Of a stretch of 64,000 nt of DNA, positions 1 to 7,331 are shown in pieces (the first letter of the stretch is position 1; every line of letters begins with the position of its first letter). The notes below the pieces were generated by a model, which saw only the letters and a list, made by a program, of their open reading frames with translations, was not told the origin of the DNA and searched no databases. The DNA is from Micromonospora sp. WMMD980 (GTDB taxonomy: Bacteria; Actinomycetota; Actinomycetes; Mycobacteriales; Micromonosporaceae): NCBI RefSeq assembly GCF_029626035.1, contig NZ_JARUBE010000003.1:3224001-3288000 (forward strand). The letters are read 5' to 3'. The translations under genes were made by a program, and so were the position numbers.

Positions 1-1
1 C

Positions 2-958
2 CGCGCGCCGGTGGTCCTCTGCCCGACGCTGAAAGCCCTGGACGAGGCCCTGGTGCCCAGCCTCCGGGCCGCCTTCTACGTCAACCACGGCGCGAAGAAC
101 GCCCACTGCATCCGGTTCCACCAGCTCACCCACGTGCAGTTGCACCACGGCGACAGCGACAAGGCGCCCAGCGCCAACCCGGTGTCCGCCATCTTCGACA
201 AGATCTTCGTGGCCGGGCCGGCGGCGATCGACCGCTACGCCCGCGCTGGCGTGGAGATCCCCGCCGAGAAGTTCGTCGTGGTCGGCCGCCCCCAGGTCGA
301 GGCCATCGAGGTACGCCGGGAGCCGGCGCCCGCGTCGGCGCACCCGACCGTCCTCTACACCCCGACCTGGACCGGGCACCACGCCGACGCCAACTACTGC
401 TCGCTGCCGGTGGCGGAGACGCTGATCCGCCGGCTGATCGACCGCGGCGCGGCGGTGATCCTGCGCGCCCACCCCTACACCGACCGGAACCCCGCCTCGG
501 CCCGGCAGCTCGCCCGGCTCACCGAACTGCTCGCGGCCGACCGGGCGAAGACCGGCCGGCCGCACCTGTGGGGCGCGGCGGCGGCGGGGGAGCTGACGCT
601 CACCGAGTGCGTCAACCGCGCCGACGCGCTGGTCTCCGACGTCTCCGGCGTCATCTCCGACTGGCTCTACTCCGGCAAGCCGTACGCGGTCACCGACACC
701 GGCGTGGACGGCGAGCACTTCGTCGCCCGGTTCCCGCTGGCGTCCTGCGGCTACGTGCTGCGCCGGGACATGTCCAACGTGGACGAGGTGCTCACCGCGC
801 TGCTCGACAGCGACCCGAAGGCCGCCGAGCGCTGGGCGGCCCGCAGCCGCTACCTCGGCGACTTCCCCGCCGACCGCTACGCCGAGGCGTTCCTCGACGC
901 CGCCCGCCGGGAGCTGGAGCCGGACTTCGCCGTCCCGTCGCCGCGCGCCGCCGTCTGA
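2..958 (+). CDS. CDP-glycerol glycerophosphotransferase-like protein (5' end outside window)
   Basis: The frame is open from the first bases, so the N-terminus lies upstream of the window; 318 codons are visible before TGA. The protein resembles the C-terminal catalytic half of the TagB/TagF family, which moves glycerol-phosphate units from CDP-glycerol onto wall teichoic acid or related glycopolymers at the inner membrane face. Supporting marks are the early NHGAKN segment, a RAHPYTDRNP segment about half way, and VSDVSGVISDWLYSGKPYAV, which corresponds to the family's S-D-x-S-x-x-x-x-D motif. The true substrate cannot be read from the sequence; actinomycete members may build other polyol-phosphate glycans. 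It ends four bases before the convergent hydrolase gene. Confidence 0.8.
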   Translation, partial: RAPVVLCPTLKALDEALVPSLRAAFYVNHGAKNAHCIRFHQLTHVQLHHGDSDKAPSANPVSAIFDKIFVAGPAAIDRYARAGVEIPAEKFVVVGRPQVEAIEVRREPAPASAHPTVLYTPTWTGHHADANYCSLPVAETLIRRLIDRGAAVILRAHPYTDRNPASARQLARLTELLAADRAKTGRPHLWGAAAAGELTLTECVNRADALVSDVSGVISDWLYSGKPYAVTDTGVDGEHFVARFPLASCGYVLRRDMSNVDEVLTALLDSDPKAAERWAARSRYLGDFPADRYAEAFLDAARRELEPDFAVPSPRAAV

Positions 959-962
959 CCCC

Positions 963-1736
963 TCACAGGTACGCGTCGAGCAGCGCGAGCACCGCCGCCG
1001 GGTCCTCGACGTGCGCGTTGTGGCCCAGCCCCGGCAGCGTGGCCGCCGGAACGCCCAGCTCCTTGAGCTGCGCGTCGGTCACCATCGGATCCAGCTCGCC
1101 CCGCGCCAGCAGCACCGGCACGTCGACGGCGGCCAGCAGGGCGGGCAGGCGCGGCGCCCCCACCGCGAAGGCGGCCGGATCCATCGCCAGCCGCCAGCGA
1201 CCGTCACCGCGCTGGGCGTGGCCGTCCTCGCGGCGCAGACCCGCGTCGACCACCGGATGGTCGGGGGCGAACAGCCCGGCCAGCCCGGAGACCCGCAGAT
1301 AGCGTCGGGCCGCCTCGTCGCGGGTGGCGAACCAGGTCACCGGCCGGGCGGCCAACTCCTCCGCCTTCGCCAGCTCCGCCGGTGACCAGGCCACCTTGAT
1401 GCCGAGCCCCACCACGGCGTCGACCGGCAGCCCGCGCTGCCGGGCGGCCAACGCCAGCGCCACCACGCCACCGAGCGAGTGCCCGAGCAGCACGAGCCGG
1501 TCGTTCGGACCGAGCCGAACCGACCCGAGGCCGTCCGCCGCACGCTGCGCCAGGGCCGCGAACGAATACTCCGGCAGCGGCGGTGACCAGCCGTGGCCGG
1601 CCAGGTCGGGGGCGAGTCAGCGGCCGGGCCAGCGACGCTCCAGCAGTGGCGCCCACGGCAACCACACCTCGCCGGTGGCGCCCATGCCGTGCAGGAGCAC
1701 CAGGTGACGGGTCGCCGTCGCCGCCGTATCGCCCAT
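963..1736 (-). pseudogene. alpha/beta hydrolase interrupted by an in-frame TGA
   Basis: A single reading frame encodes a complete alpha/beta hydrolase except for one TGA at 1617-1619. Upstream of the stop is MGDTAATATRHLVLLHGMGA, containing the oxyanion-hole HGMG; downstream the same frame continues with LAPDLAGHGW, then the nucleophile elbow GHSLGG, the acid region ARGELDPMV and the catalytic histidine in LPGLGHNAHVED. No frame change is needed: only one codon is wrong, and CGA (Arg) to TGA would explain it. Without the stop the product would be about 257 residues, normal for the family. The ATG at 1734-1736 is chosen because it directly precedes the first beta strand. Either a real nonsense mutation or a base error. 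Confidence 0.75.
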
Positions 1737-1922
1737 ACGGCGCAGTCTGCCACCGGACGGACACGCAAGGCGAGACCGAACCCGCCCCGGTCGAGCTTGC
1801 ACTGCGGCCCGCGCCACGCCGGCGGTGGACGGGGCGTGGCGAGGTTCCCGGCCGGTGGGCGTTCCGGACCGGGTCGGCGGCGTCCGCGCACCCGCAGGGT
1901 TCGCGGGGCTAGTGAGGGGCGG

Positions 1923-1973
1923 GTGGAACGCTACGGATGTCTGCGCGGCCCCGAGACGCCCATAACGTTCCAC
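1923..1973. repeat. palindromic repeat unit 1
   Basis: The left arm begins GTGGAACGCTACGGATGTC and the right arm ends CGCCCATAACGTTCCAC. Reversed, the right arm reads GTGGAACGTTATGGGCG, so the arms pair over about 20 bases with a few mismatches around a GC-rich loop. A second, closely related unit follows 22 bases later. The unit resembles small intergenic palindromic elements that can fold into hairpins in RNA or DNA. Confidence 0.6.
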
Positions 1974-1995
1974 TCACGGGGCGCGCGGGGCTTGG

Positions 1996-2043
1996 GTGGA
2001 ACGCTATGGGCGTCTGCGGGGCGTTGCGGCGCCCATGGCGTTA
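1996..2043. repeat. palindromic repeat unit 2
   Basis: It starts GTGGAACGCTATGGGCGTC and ends CGCCCATGGCGTTA, so AACGCTATGGGCG pairs with CGCCCATGGCGTT with one mismatch. Its left arm differs from that of unit 1 at only a few positions, showing that the two are copies of one element. Confidence 0.6.
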
Positions 2044-2235
2044 GTCGTGTGGCGAATTGTGGTGGGGTGGCACGGGGGTGCCGCCGGGTGGGGTCGGTGT
2101 CCGGTTCGGGGGTGGTGGGCGGCACCCTGGCGGTGGAATCGGGGCGGGGTGCGGGGCGTTGTAGACGGGTGAACGACCGAGGAAGGCGCCCGCGCCGCGA
2201 GCCCCGAGGCCGGCCGGCAGGAGTCCGCCGGCTGC

Positions 2236-2298
2236 GTGCGCCGGCCCGACGTGCTGGTGCTCGACGAGCCGGCCAACGGCCTCGGCCCGGCTGAGCCC
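2236..2298 (+). pseudogene. remnant of an ABC transporter ATPase (Walker B region)
   Basis: The frame from 2236 reads RRPDVLVLDEPANGLGPAEP. This is the Walker B segment (VLVLDEP) followed by the D-loop-like ANGL of ABC-2 type ATPases, where ANGLDP is usual. No Walker A, no LSGGQ-type signature immediately before it and no downstream H-loop can be found in any frame, so this is a short relic rather than a gene. Chance resemblance is unlikely given about 15 consecutive matching positions, but the boundaries are only approximate. Confidence 0.5.
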
Positions 2299-2479
2299 CG
2301 AGCCGGTCGACTCGCATCCCGTGCGGTGACGGCCCCGGGAATGGCGGTGGCCGCCCGGTCGTTGCACACACTCCCGGCGCCGCACCGCGAGCAGCCGAAC
2401 CCCCCTGATCTTTTGAGCGCCTGACGGTGCCCGCACCCCGCCCCCGCGGGTGTGTTGACCCCCGAATGGAGCCCCCACC

Positions 2480-3031
2480 ATGAACACGATCCTGCGTAAG
2501 AGCATCCTGGGTGTCGCTGGTCTGGCTTTCACCGGTGGTGTGTTCGCCGGTCCGATCGCCGCGCACGCCGACACCCCCGCCCACGCCGCCACGCCGGTCA
2601 CGGCCGCCGCGAGCGTGCAGGGTGAGCAGTCGAGCATCAGCCTGAACGACGAGCAGACCGCGAACGTGAAGGCGATCGTCGCGGCGACGAAGAAGGCCGG
2701 CCTGCCCGAGCGCGCCGCGGTCGTCTCGATCGCCACCGCCCTGCAGGAGTCGAAGCTGGAGAACCTCGGCCACCTCGGCGACCGCAACGACCACGACTCG
2801 CTGGGCCTGTTCCAGCAGCGCCCCTCCAGTGGTTGGGGCACGCCCGAGGAGATCACCGACCCCGAGCACGCCACCCTGGCGTTCCTGAAGGGCCTGAAGC
2901 AGGTCGACGGCTGGCAGGACATGCCGCTGACCGAGGCCGCCCAGACCGTGCAGGTCAGCGCCTACCCGGACGCCTACGCCCAGTGGGAGAAGCAGGCCAC
3001 CGACCTGGTCGCCCAGCACTGGACCAAGTAA
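2480..3031 (+). CDS. secreted protein of the lysozyme/transglycosylase-like type
   Basis: The 183-residue product starts with a classical signal peptide (MNTILRKSILGVAGLAFTGG, with a likely signal-peptidase site after AHA near residue 30), so it should act outside the membrane. The mature part contains AVVSIATALQESKLENL, GDRNDHDSLGLFQQRP and SSGWGTPEEITDP. The ES pair after a hydrophobic helix and SLGLFQQRPS recall the catalytic helix and substrate loop of goose-type lysozyme/lytic transglycosylase folds; closely similar actinobacterial proteins are often left as hypothetical or misnamed. A GGAG lies about nine bases before ATG. A strong hairpin directly after the stop ends the transcript. 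Peptidoglycan cleavage is inferred, not shown. Confidence 0.7.
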   Translation: MNTILRKSILGVAGLAFTGGVFAGPIAAHADTPAHAATPVTAAASVQGEQSSISLNDEQTANVKAIVAATKKAGLPERAAVVSIATALQESKLENLGHLGDRNDHDSLGLFQQRPSSGWGTPEEITDPEHATLAFLKGLKQVDGWQDMPLTEAAQTVQVSAYPDAYAQWEKQATDLVAQHWTK

Positions 3032-3038
3032 GACATGC

Positions 3039-3072
3039 GAAGGCCGGCACCCGAGAACGGGTGCCGGCCTTC
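3039..3072. terminator. bidirectional hairpin terminator
   Basis: A perfect 15-bp stem, GAAGGCCGGCACCCG against its reverse complement, with the four-base loop AGAA. It lies seven bases after the stop of the secreted protein (plus strand) and 18 bases after the stop of the C39-like gene (minus strand), so it can serve both convergent transcripts. There is no long T run, as is common in high-GC actinomycetes. Confidence 0.85.
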
Positions 3073-3090
3073 ACGCGTGCCGGAAGGAGG

Positions 3091-3927
3091 TCAGGCGGAG
3101 TAACCGCGCGTGGCCATCCAGTTCGCCAGGTCGATGGTGGTGACCCAGTAGGAGGGCAGCGACGGGTCGGCCGAGTCGGCGATCCGCACGGTGCGACCGT
3201 CGTTCTGGTAGCCGACCACGGCGATGTAGTGGCCGCCCGGGAACGAGTGCCAGCGGCCGTCGGTGTCGGTGGCGTCGCCGGCGATGTTCGAGACGACGGC
3301 CCGACCGTTGCCGACCGCCCGGACGACGTCGGCCTGGAGCTGGTCGATCTGCGCCCGGGTGGCCGCCCCGGGGATCATGCGGGTCCGGTACGGGTCGCCC
3401 TTGACCTGCTGGTTGAGCACCCGGGTGGTGTCCTCGGCGGAGTTGGTGCCCATCTCGGTGGTGCCGAGCGCGACGGCCAGGGTGTCCTGGCTGCGCTCGA
3501 TGCCGGTGGCGCTGAGCGCGTTGCGCACCGCGGCCGGCCCACAGTAGTAGTAGGTGGTCTGCGCCTGGTAGTCGTAGTCGAGCACCTTGCGCGACGGCGG
3601 CTTCGGCGCGGCCTTGCGGGTGGTGGTGTCCGGGTCGGCGGCCTTCGTCGAGGGTGAGGCGCTGGCGCTGGGCCGGGGTGACGCGCTCGGTGACGCGCTC
3701 GGCGACGGGACGGCGATCCGGGCCTCGCTGCGGCTGGCGGTGTCGCCGAGCCGGGAACCGAGGTCGGCCACCGAGGCGGTGTTCTCCGTCCGGGCCGGGG
3801 CGCCGTCGGTGGTGAGTGCGGTGCCGGCGCCGGCGGCCAGCACGAGGGCGGCGGCCGAGCCGGCCATGATCTGGTATGGGCGCTCGGTCGCGAGCCGCCG
3901 CAGCTGACGCTTCAGGTGGTGCTTCAC
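3091..3927 (-). CDS. membrane-anchored or secreted C39-like cysteine peptidase
   Basis: Start GTG at 3927 is preferred over upstream possibilities because GGAGGAACACC sits directly before it and the N-terminus then becomes a basic stretch (VKHHLKRQLRRLATERP) plus a hydrophobic segment (AAALVLAAGAGTAL), a signal or anchor. A Ser/Pro/Ala-rich linker (SPSASPSASPRPSASASPS) leads to a C-terminal domain of about 150 residues. That domain carries QTTYYYCGPAAVRNALSATG (catalytic Cys), GGHYIAVVGYQ (His) and IADSADPS (Asp/Asn), the pattern of C39/papain-like peptidases. Total length is 278. The long 5' leader contains a c-di-AMP riboswitch, so expression is probably tied to cell-wall or osmotic state. 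The substrate is unknown; a wall-associated role is inferred from the leader. Confidence 0.8.
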   Translation of the reverse strand: MKHHLKRQLRRLATERPYQIMAGSAAALVLAAGAGTALTTDGAPARTENTASVADLGSRLGDTASRSEARIAVPSPSASPSASPRPSASASPSTKAADPDTTTRKAAPKPPSRKVLDYDYQAQTTYYYCGPAAVRNALSATGIERSQDTLAVALGTTEMGTNSAEDTTRVLNQQVKGDPYRTRMIPGAATRAQIDQLQADVVRAVGNGRAVVSNIAGDATDTDGRWHSFPGGHYIAVVGYQNDGRTVRIADSADPSLPSYWVTTIDLANWMATRGYSA

Positions 3928-4135
3928 GGTGTTCCTCCACGGGGGTGAGCGGCACGCGCCGGCCCGGCGCGCGGAGGAACTCACACGCGCTGGCGGGCGG
4001 CAGGGCCGCGGGAAGCGACGCCCGGACGACCGGGCGGGCAAGGGGTCGGGTGCGGGTCGCCGGTCAGGCGAGCGTCGGCACCCGGTGGCCGTGGAGGCGG
4101 GGGGACGATCGGGGGGTGGTGGGCACGGGCGCGAT

Positions 4136-4267
4136 CTCCTTCCGTGGCCGCCGACCGGGTTAGCTGACGGATTCGGGCGGGAAGTACGCCCTACCGCGGC
4201 CGTGGCTCGCGGATTCACCCCGGTGTTGCTGTGGGTCCCCGGTTCGTGTGTGCACGATTAGGCGGGT
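4136..4267 (-). promoter_or_regulatory. cyclic-di-AMP riboswitch (ydaO-yuaA leader)
   Basis: Read on the minus strand, the element has the conserved blocks of this riboswitch class in order and at the usual distances: CGCCTAATCGTG, then CCGGGGACCCACAG, then CCGGGGTGAATCC, then CCCGAATCCGTCAGCTAACC, then GGTCGGCGGCCACGGAAGGAG. GGGGACCC, GGGGTGAATC and GAATCC-(A/T)CAGCTAACC are nearly invariant in the known family, for example in the Bacillus subtilis ydaO leader. The aptamer ends about 208 bases before the GTG of the C39-like peptidase gene and lies inside its transcript. In other actinobacteria this class controls cell-wall hydrolases and c-di-AMP binding usually lowers expression. The direction of control here is inferred. 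Confidence 0.9.
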
Positions 4268-4314
4268 CGGCGCGGCGTCGCCATCGGCGATCGAGAACCG
4301 CACCGGACGCGCCG

Positions 4315-4343
4315 ACACTACCGGTGGGTACACGCCGTGCCAA
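4315..4343 (-). promoter_or_regulatory. probable sigma-70-type promoter of the riboswitch transcript
   Basis: On the minus strand TTGGCA (4343-4338) is followed after 17 bases by TAGTGT (4320-4315). This would start RNA near 4308, about 40 bases before the riboswitch aptamer and about 380 bases before the C39-like start codon. The hexamers are imperfect, but their spacing and position fit. Confidence 0.45.
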
Positions 4344-4580
4344 GCGGCCTCACCTGCGGAAACGCCAGTGTCGACTACAGATTCGGAACAGCCGGTCACC
4401 CACTTCCCTCAATGGGACAAGGGGCGACGACGGCACCGGCAGGCGGAAAGCGGGACATCCGGACGGCGGGAAAACGGGCATCGGGCGCGGCACCGGCCAT
4501 CGGCCCCGGCGACCGGCGGCCGAGGCACGCTGGTGACCGGCCTCACCACACTCGGTAACGATTCGGCCGACGCCGGCCGC

Positions 4581-5345
4581 TCAGCCCACCCGGGCCGGCC
4601 GCCAGCGGGCGCCCGGCACGGCCGCCGGGACCGCGACGCGGGTCGCGGCCGGCGCCCGGGACGTCGGGACGGGCCGCAGCGCCACGGCCGCCGCGTACGC
4701 CTCGGCGGCGAGCGCCCGGGCCGACTCGGCGGCCAACTCGGCGTCCCGCCAGGCCAGGCGCTCCCGCTCGGCGGTCGCCTCCCAGCCGGCCCGCCGCCCG
4801 TCGCGGATCGTGCGGGCCAGCACGATCTCCTGCTCCGCCGGGTGGCGGCGCGGATCCCACCCGTTGCGGTGGGCCAGCACGTCGGCGAGCTGGCGGGCCG
4901 TCAGGTCACCCCGCCAGTGCGCCGTCATGGCGGCGTGGTGCAACCAGCGTTCCCGCGCCGCGTACTCGTGCGGGGTGTGCGGGGTGTGCGGGGCGGGCAG
5001 CGCGCCGGCGCCGGCCAGGCGGCGGGCGGCGGCGTCCGCCTCGTCGTAGGCGGTCCAGGCCCCGGCCGCCTCGCTCTGCGCGGCCAACCACTGCTCGCGG
5101 CGGCGGCGGGCGGTCTGCGCGGCGCCGGCGGCGGCCACCGTCACCTCGTCGGCGTAGCGGGCGAGATCGGCGCGGTGGGCGGCTTCGACGTCGACCGGAT
5201 CGGGATCGACCTCGGCGGCGCCGTCGCGTTCGGGACGGGCGACCAGCACGGCGAGCAGGACGAGGGCGAGCACGGTCAGGGCCGACCAGATGGCGGCGGC
5301 CTCGGGGACGTCGGTGAGGAAGTTGAGCAGAACGGTCTGCGACAT
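4581..5345 (-). CDS. single-span membrane protein of unknown function
   Basis: Starting at ATG 5343-5345 (MSQTVLLNFLTD) the product is 254 residues. An N-terminal segment, AAIWSALTVLALVLLAVLVA, is one transmembrane helix. The rest is hydrophilic, rich in Ala, Arg and Glu, probably mostly helical, with a short THPT-like repeat (PHTPHTPHE) in the middle. The frame extends further upstream, but the extension is Pro/Arg-rich and lacks a hydrophobic start, so the ATG beside the membrane segment is preferred. I do not recognise a family. It follows the small membrane protein at 5521-5895 on the same strand with a 175-base gap; whether they share a transcript is unclear. Confidence 0.6.
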   Translation of the reverse strand: MSQTVLLNFLTDVPEAAAIWSALTVLALVLLAVLVARPERDGAAEVDPDPVDVEAAHRADLARYADEVTVAAAGAAQTARRRREQWLAAQSEAAGAWTAYDEADAAARRLAGAGALPAPHTPHTPHEYAARERWLHHAAMTAHWRGDLTARQLADVLAHRNGWDPRRHPAEQEIVLARTIRDGRRAGWEATAERERLAWRDAELAAESARALAAEAYAAAVALRPVPTSRAPAATRVAVPAAVPGARWRPARVG

Positions 5346-5484
5346 GGTGGGCACCTGACGGAAGACGAGGGCGGGAGGATTCGCACGGGCCGGTCGGGGC
5401 GGGGCGCGGCCGGGATACGGACGCCGCCCACCGCCGACGGGCGGGCGCGGGTGAGGTTCGGCGAACGGCGGCACCGGCGGGCCC

Positions 5485-5540
5485 GTGGCGGGTCAGCGGG
5501 CGGGCGGCGCTCGTGGCGGGTCAGCGGGCGGGCGGGGCCC
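5485..5540. repeat. 28-bp tandem duplication
   Basis: GTGGCGGGTCAGCGGGCGGG begins two successive copies at 5485 and 5513 with a 28-base period; the copies differ only in the last bases. The second copy contains the stop codon of the minus-strand gene at 5521-5895. The duplication lies in its 3' end and the spacer that follows. Confidence 0.7.
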
Positions 5541-5895
5541 GTGGTCCGGCGAGGGCCGGCGGCTGGCGGCCCGGGAGCGAGAGCCGGCCCACCGGTGCCG
5601 GGGCGGCGCCCGCCAGCGGCGGCTCCGGAGCGCCGGCGGGTGCCGCCTGCCGTGCGGCGGCGGAATCACGCCGCCGCTCGGCGGCGAGATCGCCGCGCTC
5701 CGCCCGGGGGTCGGCGGCACCGCGCACCGTCAGGCCGGTGATGGGACCGGACGGGACCGGCGCGGTCGCGGGGGCGCCGGCCGGCAAGGTGGCCGCGCCG
5801 AGTGAGAAGGCGACCACCACGGCCAGGCTGGCCAGCATCCGTGCGGCCCAGCGCGCCACCCACCACACGGGGCAGGTGAGCGCGATCGGAAGCAC
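5521..5895 (-). CDS. small membrane or exported protein, unknown function
   Basis: The 124-residue frame begins MLPIALTCPVWWVARWAARM, followed by a second hydrophobic stretch (ASLAVVVAFSLGAATLP), so it is probably membrane-inserted or exported. The remaining two thirds are Ala/Pro/Arg-rich without recognisable motifs. Its 3' end lies inside a 28-bp tandem duplication. No family is recognised; evidence for a real gene is the hydrophobic N-terminus and its placement in line with the neighbouring minus-strand gene. Confidence 0.4.
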   Translation of the reverse strand: MLPIALTCPVWWVARWAARMLASLAVVVAFSLGAATLPAGAPATAPVPSGPITGLTVRGAADPRAERGDLAAERRRDSAAARQAAPAGAPEPPLAGAAPAPVGRLSLPGRQPPALAGPRAPPAR

Positions 5896-6005
5896 GGGTA
5901 CAAATTACCCCCGATCCCACCACCGCGCACCGCCGCTCGGCGTGTCGCGACGCACGACCGTCGACGCCGTCACCCCGCCCGGGACGCCCGCCACGCCCGG
6001 ACGGC

Positions 6006-7184
6006 TCAGTCCGGCCGGCGCCGCCCGGCGTACTCGATCGAGCGGGCGTCGTCGTCGGCGGCCGGCCTCGGCGCGGGCACGCCCGGCGCGGCGGCGGCCG
6101 ACTCCGGGTGGGCGCGCCGCGGCGGGCCGAGGCGGCGCATCATCGGCACCTCCACCCAGCGGTGCAGGGCGGCGGCGAGCGCCAGGGTGAGCGCCAGGAA
6201 GCCGAGCACCGCGAGCGGGCCCCGCCACCCGGGCAGGCCGGTTCCCCAGTCGCCGGTGAGCCGCAGGACGGTCACCATGACCAGCACGTGGACCAGGTAG
6301 AACGCGAACGAGACCTCGCCGAGCCAGAGCATCGGACGCGACCGCCACGGGGTCCGCCGGCCCCGCACGTCGGCGTCCGCCGCGGCGGCGATGACCAGCA
6401 GGTACGCCACGGCGAGCAGCGCCGCCCAGAACTCCGCCGGGATCCACAGCGCGGCGACCACCCAGGTGGCGACGAAGATCAGGCTGGCCACGGTGAGGTC
6501 GGGGCCGCGCCAGCGTCGGCGGCGCATCAGCTCGGCGGCGGCCGCGCCCATCCAGAACTCGAAGGACCGGGTGACCGGGAAGATCTGGGTGAACCACCAG
6601 CGCTGGTCCTCCGGCACCAACTGCTGCGCGGGCCAGAGCGCCAGGATCAGCAGCGGCGCGGCGGCCAGCACCACCCGCAGCCAGCCGGTGCCGGACCGGC
6701 GCAGCCACGGCACCACCAGCGGCAGGCACAGGTAGAAGGCCAGCTCGCAGGAGAGCGACCAGCTCACGTTGTTGACGCTGTAGAAGTAGCCGTTGAGCGG
6801 GATCCACGCCTGGACCAGGAACAGGTTGCCGATCGCGGCCCACGGCAGGACCGGGTCGGCGAACCAGGCCGCCACGGCCAGGGCCGCCACGAACGTCACC
6901 AGGTGGTTCGGGTAGATCTTGGCGAACCGGCGGCGCAGAAACGTCCTCGCGCGCTCGCCGTCGCGGTACGACCAGACCAGCACGAATCCACTGAGGATGA
7001 AGAAGAACTCGACGCCGGAGAGCCCGAGACTGAAGGTCTTGTCCATCACCGCCTTCCACTGCGGCTCGGCGATGATCCGCATGGTGCCCGCGTGGAAGCC
7101 GAAGACCAGCAGGGCGGCGATCCACCGCAGCCCGGTCAGCGACGGCAGCCGCGGCGCACGGGTGGTGGTCGGGGCACTGGTCAT
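6006..7184 (-). CDS. acyltransferase 3 family membrane protein (OafA/NolL type)
   Basis: The 392-residue product carries the features of membrane O-acyltransferases that add acetyl or other acyl groups to polysaccharides, lipids or antibiotics. LPSLTGLRWIAALLVFGFHAG near the N-terminus has the conserved R and the H of the F-x-x-H motif; GLSGVEFFFILSGFVLVWSY and RRRFAKIYPNHLV follow, then about eight further hydrophobic helices, ending in a VEVPMMRRLG segment typical of the family. The ATG at 7182-7184 is preferred over a GTG three codons earlier because GTAGGG lies at proper distance. It is divergent from the pyruvyl transferase gene; together with the teichoic-type transferase upstream this suggests surface-glycan work. 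Confidence 0.85.
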   Translation of the reverse strand: MTSAPTTTRAPRLPSLTGLRWIAALLVFGFHAGTMRIIAEPQWKAVMDKTFSLGLSGVEFFFILSGFVLVWSYRDGERARTFLRRRFAKIYPNHLVTFVAALAVAAWFADPVLPWAAIGNLFLVQAWIPLNGYFYSVNNVSWSLSCELAFYLCLPLVVPWLRRSGTGWLRVVLAAAPLLILALWPAQQLVPEDQRWWFTQIFPVTRSFEFWMGAAAAELMRRRRWRGPDLTVASLIFVATWVVAALWIPAEFWAALLAVAYLLVIAAAADADVRGRRTPWRSRPMLWLGEVSFAFYLVHVLVMVTVLRLTGDWGTGLPGWRGPLAVLGFLALTLALAAALHRWVEVPMMRRLGPPRRAHPESAAAAPGVPAPRPAADDDARSIEYAGRRRPD

Positions 7185-7331
7185 CCCGGGCACCCTACCG
7201 GGTGGTGAACCGTGGGCTCCCGCGCGGCGACGTCCGGACGGTCACCGGCGGGCGGCGGATAGGATTTCCGTTCCCGCACCTGTGGGCACCCGCCGGCGTC
7301 CGCCGGCCCGTATCGGAAGGTGAGCAGCCGG

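Larger units (their letters stand above)
1737..2479. other. gene-poor region with palindromic repeats and a decayed ABC gene
   Basis: This 743-base stretch has no convincing intact gene. It holds two imperfect palindromic repeat units (1923-1973 and 1996-2043) and a short remnant of an ABC transporter ATPase (2236-2298). The remaining sequence is low-complexity GC-rich DNA whose open frames are rich in Pro, Arg and Gly. The last bases carry the ribosome binding site (GGAG near 2467) of the secreted protein starting at 2480. Confidence 0.6.
3928..4580. other. long leader and intergenic region of the C39-like gene
   Basis: No protein gene is supported here. The region holds the promoter and c-di-AMP riboswitch described separately. 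Between the riboswitch and the C39-like start codon lie about 200 bases of GC-rich leader that could contain the expression platform, for example a hairpin controlling transcription. The last part (4344-4580) lies downstream of the minus-strand gene ending at 4581; I see nothing else in it. Confidence 0.6.

Noticed and set aside
1617..1619. TGA as a selenocysteine codon
   Set aside because: The site is not catalytic in alpha/beta hydrolases, and I see no selenocysteine-type hairpin following it.
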